Assembly: GCA_002333145.1 (NCBI GenBank)
Contig: DDBN01000138.1
Span: 1 to 21,579 of the forward strand
Reading direction: 5' to 3'
From: Moraxellaceae bacterium UBA2031
Lineage (GTDB): Bacteria; Pseudomonadota; Gammaproteobacteria; Pseudomonadales; Moraxellaceae
Length of the DNA: 21,579 bases
This document shows, piece after piece, positions 14,987-21,579 of the stretch. The notes under the pieces were generated by a model, which was not told the origin of the DNA, searched no databases, and saw only the letters and a list, made by a program, of their open reading frames with translations. How positions within the stretch are numbered: the first letter of the stretch is position 1; every line of letters starts with the position of its first letter. A program made the position numbers and the translations under genes.

Positions 14987-17602
14987 GTGCTCGAAGCCTA
15001 CCGCCAACACGTCGCTGAACGCGCCGCCCTGGGTGTTCCCCCTAAGCCCCTCGATGAAAAGCAAGTTGCCGACGTTGTCGCGCTGCTGAAGAACCCGCCC
15101 AAGGGCGAAGAAGCTTTCCTCGTGGATCTGCTGGAAAACCGCGTACCGGCCGGTGTTGACCCCGCCGCCTACGTTAAAGCCGCCTTCTTGGCCGCTGTCA
15201 CCAAGGGTGAAGCATCCTCACCGCTGGTCACCAAAGAACGTGCTGTGTACTTGCTCGGCACCATGCTCGGTGGCTACAACGTTGAGCCGCTCGTTGCACT
15301 GCTCGGTGACGCGGCCCTCGGCGCACTCGCTGCCGAAGCACTGAAAAAGACCCTGCTGGTATTCGATTCCTTCCACGATGTGGAAGAACTGGCCAAAGCC
15401 GGTAACGCCAATGCCAAGGCCGTGATGCAGAGCTGGGCCGATGCTGAATGGTTCACTAGCCGTCCAGAAGTGCCAAAAGAAATTAAGGTCACCGTCTTCA
15501 AGGTGACCGGCGAAACCAATACCGATGACCTGTCCCCGGCTCAGGACGCTTGGAGCCGCCCGGATATTCCGCTGCACGCCAACGCCATGCTGAAGAATGC
15601 CCGTGACGGTATCAATCCTGATCAACCTACCGAAATTGGTCCGATCAAGCAGATCGAAGCGCTGAAGGCCAAGGGCAATATCGTTGCTTATGTCGGCGAC
15701 GTTGTAGGTACGGGTTCATCACGCAAATCCGCCACCAACTCGGTGCTGTGGTTCACTGGCGACGACCTGCCACACATCCCTAACAAGCGTGACGGTGGCG
15801 TGTGCATCGGTTCCAAAATTGCCCCGATTTTCTTCAACACCATGGAAGACGCTGGCGCACTGCCAATCGAATTGGATGTTGGCCAGATGGGCATGGGTGA
15901 CGAAGTTGTCCTGCACATCAATCACGACACTGCCGAAGTGACCGCCACCAAGAACGGTGCCGAGATTGCCAAGGCTCCGTTGAAGACTGCTGTGCTGCTC
16001 GACGAAGTGCGTGCCGGCGGCCGTATCAACCTGATCATTGGCCGCGGCTTGACCACTAAGGCTCGCGAAGCCCTGGGCCTGCCTGCCTCCACCCTGTTCC
16101 GCCTGCCCGTGCAGCCAGCCGACACCGGCAAGGGCTACACCCAAGCACAGAAGATGGTCGGTCGCGCCTGCGGTCTGCCAGAAGGCACCGGCATTCGTCC
16201 GGGCACCTACTGCGAACCGAAGATGACCACTGTCGGCTCTCAGGACACCACTGGCCCGATGACCCGTGATGAACTGAAAGATCTGGCTTGCCTCGGCTTT
16301 TCTGCCGGCCTGGTCATGCAGTCTTTCTGCCACACTGCCGCTTACCCTAAGCCAGTGGATGTGAACACTCACCACACCCTGCCTGACTTCATCATGAACC
16401 GCGGCGGTGTCTCGCTGCGTCCTGGTGACGGCATCATCCACTCGTGGCTGAACCGCATGCTGTTGCCTGACACGGTCGGCACCGGTGGTGACTCCCACAC
16501 CCGCTTCCCGCTGGGCATTTCCTTCCCGGCCGGTTCTGGCCTGGTGGCGTTTGCTGCTGCCACTGGCGTGATGCCGCTGGACATGCCGGAATCCGTATTG
16601 GTCCGCTTCACGGGCACCATGCAGCCTGGCATCACCTTGCGTGATCTCGTGCATGCCATTCCTTACGCCGCTATTCAGCGTGGCGAACTGACCATCGAGA
16701 AGAAGGGCAAGAAGAACGTATTCAACGGCCGCATTCTTGAGATCGAAGGCCTTGAGCACCTGACTGCCGAACAAGCGTTCGAACTCTCTGATGCCTCTGC
16801 CGAGCGTTCTGCTGCAGGCTGCTCCATCACGCTGAGCGAGAAGTCCGTTGCTGAATACCTGACCTCCAACATCACCATGTTGAAGTGGATGATTTCGCAG
16901 GGTTATGGCGATGCGCGCACCATCGGCCGTCGTGTTGAAGCCATGCAAGCCTGGTTGGCCAAGCCAAGCCTGCTGCGTGCCGACAAGGACGCTGAATACG
17001 CTGCCGTGTATGAAATTGACATGTCGGAAATCAAAGAACCGATTCTGTGCTGCCCGAATGATCCGGATGATGCCAAGCCACTGTCGCAAGTGGCCGGCAC
17101 CAAGATCGACGAAGTATTTATCGGCTCCTGCATGACCAACATCGGCCACTTCCGTGCCGCCGGCAAACTGCTGGAAAAAATCGAAAGTGGCTCGCTCACT
17201 ACTCGCCTGTGGATTGCTCCACCAACGCGTATGGACGAGCATCAACTGATGGAAGAAGGCTATTACAACATCTACGGCCGCGCCGGTGCTCGCACCGAAA
17301 TGCCCGGCTGCTCGCTGTGCATGGGTAATCAAGCCCGTGTGGCACCTAACAGCACTTGCGTGTCGACCTCTACGCGTAACTTCCCCAACCGTTTGGGCCA
17401 AGGCGCCAATGTGTACCTCGCTTCTGCAGAGCTGGCCTCTGTGGCGGCGGTGATGGGCAAGCTGCCTACCGTTGAGGAATACATGGGTTATGCGAAGCAG
17501 ATCGATAGCATGTCGAGCGAAATTTATAAGTATTTGAATTTCGATCGCATCGATGAGTATGTGGAGCAGGCTGGGAAGATTAATGTGGCTCAGCTGACTT
17601 GA
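14987..17602 (+). CDS. acnB: Bifunctional aconitate hydratase B
   Basis: An 871-residue AcnB: the [4Fe-4S] TCA-cycle aconitase that isomerises citrate to isocitrate and, in relatives, also acts as 2-methylisocitrate dehydratase and RNA-binding regulator. The N-terminus (LEAYRQHVAERAALGVPPKP) matches AcnB, followed by a HEAT-like domain, the swivel domain (about 160-370) and the three catalytic domains. The iron-sulfur ligands are C715 (GSCMTNIGHFRAAGK) and C775 and C778 (CSLCMGNQARV), agreeing within a few residues with E. coli C710, C769 and C772. Start is GTG at 14987 with GAGGAA upstream. Single-gene unit with its own promoter and terminator. Confidence 0.98.
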   Translation: MLEAYRQHVAERAALGVPPKPLDEKQVADVVALLKNPPKGEEAFLVDLLENRVPAGVDPAAYVKAAFLAAVTKGEASSPLVTKERAVYLLGTMLGGYNVEPLVALLGDAALGALAAEALKKTLLVFDSFHDVEELAKAGNANAKAVMQSWADAEWFTSRPEVPKEIKVTVFKVTGETNTDDLSPAQDAWSRPDIPLHANAMLKNARDGINPDQPTEIGPIKQIEALKAKGNIVAYVGDVVGTGSSRKSATNSVLWFTGDDLPHIPNKRDGGVCIGSKIAPIFFNTMEDAGALPIELDVGQMGMGDEVVLHINHDTAEVTATKNGAEIAKAPLKTAVLLDEVRAGGRINLIIGRGLTTKAREALGLPASTLFRLPVQPADTGKGYTQAQKMVGRACGLPEGTGIRPGTYCEPKMTTVGSQDTTGPMTRDELKDLACLGFSAGLVMQSFCHTAAYPKPVDVNTHHTLPDFIMNRGGVSLRPGDGIIHSWLNRMLLPDTVGTGGDSHTRFPLGISFPAGSGLVAFAAATGVMPLDMPESVLVRFTGTMQPGITLRDLVHAIPYAAIQRGELTIEKKGKKNVFNGRILEIEGLEHLTAEQAFELSDASAERSAAGCSITLSEKSVAEYLTSNITMLKWMISQGYGDARTIGRRVEAMQAWLAKPSLLRADKDAEYAAVYEIDMSEIKEPILCCPNDPDDAKPLSQVAGTKIDEVFIGSCMTNIGHFRAAGKLLEKIESGSLTTRLWIAPPTRMDEHQLMEEGYYNIYGRAGARTEMPGCSLCMGNQARVAPNSTCVSTSTRNFPNRLGQGANVYLASAELASVAAVMGKLPTVEEYMGYAKQIDSMSSEIYKYLNFDRIDEYVEQAGKINVAQLT

Positions 17603-17620
17603 TTAGCTGTAGTTGCTGAA

Positions 17621-17650
17621 TTAAAAGCCCCGCGAATGCGGGGCTTTTAA
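17621..17650 (+). terminator. Rho-independent terminator of acnB
   Basis: TTAAAAGCCCCGC (17621-17633) and GCGGGGCTTTTAA (17638-17650) form a perfect 13-bp stem around GAAT, with T-runs. It can also end transcripts arriving from the minus-strand helicase gene. Confidence 0.9.
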
Positions 17651-17780
17651 TTGGAAAACTATATTTTTATATGGTTATTTCATTACAGTTACCATCAATT
17701 AGAAGTACATAACTCTATTATTACCTCTTAGCTCCGACCTAATTTCGCTCGTGAATATTGCTGCCATAAAAATATCCAAG
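17651..17780. other. AT-rich spacer between acnB and the defence genes
   Basis: No gene, direct repeat or integrase site is apparent. Base composition becomes clearly AT-rich right after the acnB terminator hairpin, marking the likely boundary of an acquired segment. Confidence 0.5.
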
Positions 17781-19544
17781 CTAAAGCTTATACGGCCCTA
17801 CAATAGGACAAATAGGATAAACAGGACCCAGTATTAACGTGTGAGCTTTCGCACGGGTGATGGCTACACGCAATATTTTCCTACTCCGATGATAGGGCGC
17901 GAGATCACCCCACCACACGAATGATGACGCCATTTGTTTTCCATCATGACGTCCCTCACGAACAACGATGACTCCATCAAACTGTTTTCCTTTTGATTTA
18001 TGCACCGTCATAACCTGCACTCCTGGTGGGTCGTCTACACCACCAAGGATCTGATCTTGAGCAAGTGCGCTATCTAAAACTTCTCGTGCCGCGGTGTACT
18101 GTCCATCCTGAATCCATACTGAGCCAAGCCCTGCGCTTATACGCTTTCCGCGATTAAACGCCACGAGATAATCTAGACTCTTTGCAACCTCAATGAGCTC
18201 CTTATCACCAGTACTTCTGAGTACTCGTTTGACTCGAACCCAGTCCCTTACAGGGTCACCCGAAAATGACTGTTCACGAATTTCGTCGATTACCCTAAGT
18301 ACTGACCGCACAAAACCCGCAGCAGGGACCTTTCCAGTGCGCACCTTTAATGCCCATTCTTGCCACTTTACCGCTGCCACTAAGCCCGAAGCGCGCTTTG
18401 CAGCCGCCAGCAACTCCAAAGCAGTCGCCAAATCGGTAAGACGATCTTCTGCCTTCTTTGGCTCCAATAAGTACGCGGCAAACCGAGACGTCAGCATCGC
18501 ACCAGCCTCATCAAATAACAGTTTATGGCGAACCGGCTTAGGTTCTTCATTCAGTGCAGACGAGATTTTTGCGGCAGATGCTCCAGAGTGCGTCAGAATG
18601 GCAATGCTCTTTCCATATCTCCCGGTTGCCTTTCGGATAGCACGCTGCAACATGCCAACAGCCATACGCAAGATTAAACTCTGTGGACGCATCGGATCAT
18701 ATGAAAATAAAGACACGCCAACGTACGATGAACCCCTAACTTTCCCCATCAAAATATCTTGGCCAAACGTAGCAATCTCAGTATCTCCGCTACGATGATT
18801 CTGCGCTCCAAGGTCGATCTCAAGTGGGTTAAGTGAAGACTTAATACCATCTATTCGCTCCGGGCCAATACCAGGAAGATGGTCAAATATTTGCTGTTCT
18901 AAATCAGCCAGGCAGACAATTTGAGAGGACGGAGCCAACAACTCAATGCAGCGCCATGCATTCGCATCAGTATCCTGTGCCTCGTCAACGATGATCAGTG
19001 GATAGCGCTGAGAAACAAGCCGCCGTACGTGAGAGCTTTTTTCAAGCAGCTCTAACGCATTTGGTGCAAATAGCTCAAAGGCGATTCTTCCTTCCTCACG
19101 AAACAGGCGCTCACGCTCTTCTAACCATTTAACCCACTCAGGATTTTCGTCATTCCTATTCTTAGACTTAATCCTTCCATACCCAACCTTCTCATCAGCT
19201 GGTAAAAGAATTTTGAGGTTTTTAGGTGCCCCAAGAAGATAAGCATGAGCAGAAAGCAGGGCCCAGAAGAATGAATGGAATGTTTGCATATCTAGCATCC
19301 CACGCTGAGCAACTGGTACCTGCTGGCGCGCTGCCTCTCCAAGCCGTGCCACTGCAGCTCTGGAAAAGCTTAAAAACAATACCGACTGACCAGGGCTTAC
19401 TCCCTCACTTATTCGAACAACAGCCTTTTTAAGTGCAACTGTTGTCTTTCCACTGCCCGGACCACCGATGACAAGAGCATGGCCTCTGCAGTCTAAGAGC
19501 TCGCGCCGAATATCAGCGCTCTCTCCGGCCTGAGCTTCAGTCAT
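17781..19544 (-). CDS. gajB: UvrD-like helicase, Gabija GajB-like
   Basis: A 587-residue superfamily 1 helicase. Motifs in order: Walker A GGPGSGKT (27-34), Ia LFLSFSRAAVARL (56-68), II VDEAQDTD (186-193), III LADLEQQIF (212-220), NHRS (249-252), V TVHKSKGKQFDG (513-524), VI VAITRAK (560-566). All core motifs are intact, so ATPase activity is expected. In Gabija, GajB works with the OLD-family nuclease GajA against phage, and the order gajA-gajB is kept here. It overlaps the upstream gene by 4 bp (ATGA), strongly suggesting coupled translation. It is about 90 residues longer than the founding Bacillus cereus GajB (494 aa); the extra may lie in the 280-500 region. A general repair helicase is less likely given the partner. 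Confidence 0.85.
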   Translation of the reverse strand: MTEAQAGESADIRRELLDCRGHALVIGGPGSGKTTVALKKAVVRISEGVSPGQSVLFLSFSRAAVARLGEAARQQVPVAQRGMLDMQTFHSFFWALLSAHAYLLGAPKNLKILLPADEKVGYGRIKSKNRNDENPEWVKWLEERERLFREEGRIAFELFAPNALELLEKSSHVRRLVSQRYPLIIVDEAQDTDANAWRCIELLAPSSQIVCLADLEQQIFDHLPGIGPERIDGIKSSLNPLEIDLGAQNHRSGDTEIATFGQDILMGKVRGSSYVGVSLFSYDPMRPQSLILRMAVGMLQRAIRKATGRYGKSIAILTHSGASAAKISSALNEEPKPVRHKLLFDEAGAMLTSRFAAYLLEPKKAEDRLTDLATALELLAAAKRASGLVAAVKWQEWALKVRTGKVPAAGFVRSVLRVIDEIREQSFSGDPVRDWVRVKRVLRSTGDKELIEVAKSLDYLVAFNRGKRISAGLGSVWIQDGQYTAAREVLDSALAQDQILGGVDDPPGVQVMTVHKSKGKQFDGVIVVREGRHDGKQMASSFVWWGDLAPYHRSRKILRVAITRAKAHTLILGPVYPICPIVGPYKL

Positions 19545-21373
19545 ATAGGCTCTACTTCAGACGATGGCATGTCATCTGAACTTTCGACAACCAGATCAGC
19601 CCCAGAATCAGCGACATCCACAGCTCGCGGAAAAACGGCGTATACAGCACTTAAAAAATTGACCACTGATACTGGTAGATCAGATGCATCACAACCCTCA
19701 AAAAGTCTTGCAGCCCAACCCGCGCCCTTATTACTTTTCAGAGCTGACCTCACCAATTTCTTAACATCAATATCTGATGGCCTAACATTAGGGATAGAAA
19801 ACGATCCGTTATCGCCCGAGATCCGCAAGTCATCGATGAATTCCCACAATTTATCTACACCCACCTCATTCACAACCAAATCCTCGAAACCGGCGTAAGT
19901 GTGTTCAAAATCAAAATCAAAAGCATCTGTTAGCAATTCTTTCTTTTCAGGCGTACGCGCCATGTAGTCGTAAAAGGAGAAAGTCTTTAATCCAAGAGCC
20001 TTAAAAAAATTTCCAAATTTTGGCATATTACTTTCTGTTTCGGCATCAAAGAATACTGCGCCTGTAATATCTAGTGACTGTAAGCTAGGATCATTTTCTT
20101 CCATTATTCTTGCCGCTACCGGGAGAGCATGAAATTCAGTAAGGCCTTCTACGATAATTGCCCCCTTCCCAAGCATGCATTCCGTTAGCCCACGCCGGGC
20201 ATATCTCTTGAAATCGTTACCCTTAAGATCACCCGCTTCAGATACCTTCTTTGCAGTCACATTTGCATTCTTGTCGCGATGCAATAACAGGGTCTGCTCC
20301 GGAGTAAATCGCTCAATAACAAATGGCGAATGCGATGTCACGAATGCTTGGGTTGTACTGCGAAGCAGATAGTCTGCTATTCGTCGCTGAGTATTGGGAG
20401 GCAACGCAATCTCTGGCTCCTCCATCGCAAAAATAACTGATGATGGTTTCAGCTCAGCAATAAATGACAAAAGAGCAAGAACTAGAACGTTAAGCGTTCC
20501 TGTTCCAACATGCTGAAATGGAACTGGAGTTTGATCACTTGACATAGAAAGAAAAAAAGCCATTGTCTTTCGTAAATGCTCCCGGGTTAGCTGAGAAACA
20601 TGAAGCTTTGTTGCTCTACCATTAGCTTCAGAAGAAATATATTTCCCAAGCCTCTCCTCGATAGACTTAAGCACTGGATCAAGATGTGTTGCATCTCTTT
20701 CAATGTCGAGATCGCGTAAACGTTCAATTGCCTTCTCCCACAAACCAGCCCGAGAGCCTTGCAGTCTCAAAATTACATCTAGCAATGACCCACGCTCTAA
20801 GCTTAAGGCACGAGACCCAGTGCGAATCGCCCTTAAGTACAAGAAGCCAAACATGCGCTTTACGTCTTTTCCTACCTTATCTAGCTTATCTATACCTGCG
20901 CTAGGACTATGCGAGTAGTAAGTTTGAGCTTCAAACTCATCCTCTTCTGGGTTATATACGCCGATAGTCTCAAGTCTAAGGCAGCTCACAACTAGAGGAG
21001 GATTTGCTTGATCAATCTCTCCTTCATCCAAAAGTCTCTTTTCAGCTGTATTCCAGAACTCTAAATGCTGTGCACAACGATTCTCTACTTCAGGATTTAT
21101 GTCCGTCAGTACTACTTCAATTTTTATTGGAATTGCCCTTGGCTCCTCTCCCTCAACTTCACCCTGGATAAAGTATTTAGCATTGTAGAAGTCAAACTCC
21201 TCAATAGGAGGAAACCGAGATGTTCTATCCGGCCCAAGCACCAGGTCTAATGCCTCACAAATCGTACTTTTACCTATGTTATTGGGTCCAACCATAAGGC
21301 AATGGCCATCAAATTTTAGTTCAGCACTCTTTATGCTACGGAAGTTTTCTATAGAAAGCCTTACAACTTTCAT
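19541..21373 (-). CDS. gajA: OLD-family ATPase/TOPRIM nuclease, Gabija GajA-like
   Basis: A 610-residue protein with an ABC/SMC-like ATPase domain: Walker A GPNNIGKST (29-37) in an N-terminus typical of RecF/OLD proteins (IENFRSIKSAEL), signature-type GTGTLNVLVLALL (290-302), Walker B VIFAMEEPE (313-321) and switch histidine TSHSP (346-350). A C-terminal TOPRIM part starts at AIIVEGLTE (405-413, E409 and E413), with SFYDYMAR (466-473) near the expected second acidic motif and a lysine region ALKSNKGAG (544-552, K549). GajA of Gabija is a DNA-nicking endonuclease restrained by nucleotides. Family length is about 580. AGGGG lies 8 nt before the ATG. It is followed by the helicase with a 4-bp overlap. 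Confidence 0.86.
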   Translation of the reverse strand: MKVVRLSIENFRSIKSAELKFDGHCLMVGPNNIGKSTICEALDLVLGPDRTSRFPPIEEFDFYNAKYFIQGEVEGEEPRAIPIKIEVVLTDINPEVENRCAQHLEFWNTAEKRLLDEGEIDQANPPLVVSCLRLETIGVYNPEEDEFEAQTYYSHSPSAGIDKLDKVGKDVKRMFGFLYLRAIRTGSRALSLERGSLLDVILRLQGSRAGLWEKAIERLRDLDIERDATHLDPVLKSIEERLGKYISSEANGRATKLHVSQLTREHLRKTMAFFLSMSSDQTPVPFQHVGTGTLNVLVLALLSFIAELKPSSVIFAMEEPEIALPPNTQRRIADYLLRSTTQAFVTSHSPFVIERFTPEQTLLLHRDKNANVTAKKVSEAGDLKGNDFKRYARRGLTECMLGKGAIIVEGLTEFHALPVAARIMEENDPSLQSLDITGAVFFDAETESNMPKFGNFFKALGLKTFSFYDYMARTPEKKELLTDAFDFDFEHTYAGFEDLVVNEVGVDKLWEFIDDLRISGDNGSFSIPNVRPSDIDVKKLVRSALKSNKGAGWAARLFEGCDASDLPVSVVNFLSAVYAVFPRAVDVADSGADLVVESSDDMPSSEVEPI

Positions 21374-21450
21374 CAGTAGTGCCCCTAAATTATTTACTTT
21401 ATTTATAAATTAACAAAATAAATTATCAGACAATAATTACTTAACCATCT
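21374..21450. other. AT-rich leader region of the gajA-like gene
   Basis: Very AT-rich, with many TATAAA/AATAAT-like hexamers on the minus strand and a weak hairpin (AATTAT 21421-21426 with ATAATT 21433-21438). A promoter for the defence pair probably lies here, but no single -35/-10 pair can be picked with confidence. Confidence 0.35.
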
Positions 21451-21579
21451 TCACTGATATGGCCAAGCTAAATTCTTACGATTTATCCAGCCTATAAATT
21501 CGACAACTGACATAAATTTAATAAATTTTGCATTTATATAATTATTTTTCTTCTTTAAAAAACGAGCCAAGTTAATATA
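21451..21579 (-). CDS. Possible 3' end of an upstream gene (runs off right edge)
   Basis: One minus-strand frame is open from the window edge for 42 codons to a TGA at 21451, notable in such AT-rich DNA where stop codons are frequent. It reads as a lysine/asparagine-rich stretch followed by FMSVVEFIGWINRKNLAWPYQ at the end; the mixture of Trp, Gly and charged residues looks like a real C-terminus. No family is recognised. A 20-residue ORF starting at the internal ATG (21513) is the alternative. It ends 77 bp before the gajA-like start on the same strand, so it could be a further gene of the accessory block. Confidence 0.35.
   Translation of the reverse strand, partial: YINLARFLKKKNNYINAKFIKFMSVVEFIGWINRKNLAWPYQ

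Noticed and set aside
15719..17401. Long minus-strand open frame (560 codons) across acnB
   Set aside because: It mirrors acnB in GC-rich DNA with strong codon bias. The opposite strand encodes a full, highly conserved AcnB, and the frame has no ribosome-binding site or family motifs.
21389..21416. Minus-strand TTGTTA-16-AATAAT as promoter of the gajA-like gene
   Set aside because: The start of transcription would fall on the ribosome-binding site, leaving no leader for initiation; such hexamers are common in DNA this AT-rich.

Overview
The window looks like a chromosomal stretch of an aerobic gammaproteobacterium, probably from the Pseudomonadales/Oceanospirillales breadth. The evidence is the tRNA-Leu(CAG)/rnr pairing, a full-length AcnB, a QmcA/NfeD pair, an orphan PilB/GspE-type ATPase, and several fatty-acid or xenobiotic enzymes with TetR and AraC regulators. 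The genus cannot be fixed from sequence alone. Most of the window is moderately GC-rich; the right end from about 17.65 kb is visibly AT-richer. There is no gene-free stretch longer than 300 bases.

Left part (1-6.5 kb). The 5' half of rnr (RNase R) runs off the left edge. It is divergent from tRNA-Leu(CAG), which has its own promoter, a 3' hairpin and a terminator, followed by a small set of 10-bp repeats. Next comes an SDR dehydrogenase divergent from an AraC-type regulator that overlaps a carboxymuconolactone-decarboxylase-like gene. An LCAD/IVD-type acyl-CoA dehydrogenase is divergent from a TetR regulator. Bidirectional terminators separate the convergent pairs.

Middle (6.6-14.7 kb). A minus-strand run holds a GspE/PilB-type ATPase, a repeat-bearing lipoprotein, the stomatin-like QmcA, its NfeD partner and an SRPBCC protein; the last four are closely spaced and could be one transcript. 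Divergent from it is lemA, a TPM-domain membrane protein with a glycine-rich tail, and a PlsC-like acyltransferase that may be translated by coupling to a 14-codon leader ORF. A haloalkane-dehalogenase-like hydrolase follows.

Right part (14.8-21.6 kb). acnB has a recognisable promoter and a perfect hairpin terminator. Immediately beyond it, in AT-rich DNA on the opposite strand, lies a two-gene unit: an OLD-family ATPase/TOPRIM nuclease (GajA-like) overlapping by 4 bp a UvrD-like helicase (GajB-like). This is the architecture of the Gabija anti-phage defence system. The GajB-like protein is long and the GajA-like TOPRIM region seems to lack part of the usual acidic DxD motif. An open frame running in from the right edge may be the end of another gene of the same accessory block. 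Gabija itself is a described system; what is unusual here is this divergent variant and its insertion point after acnB.
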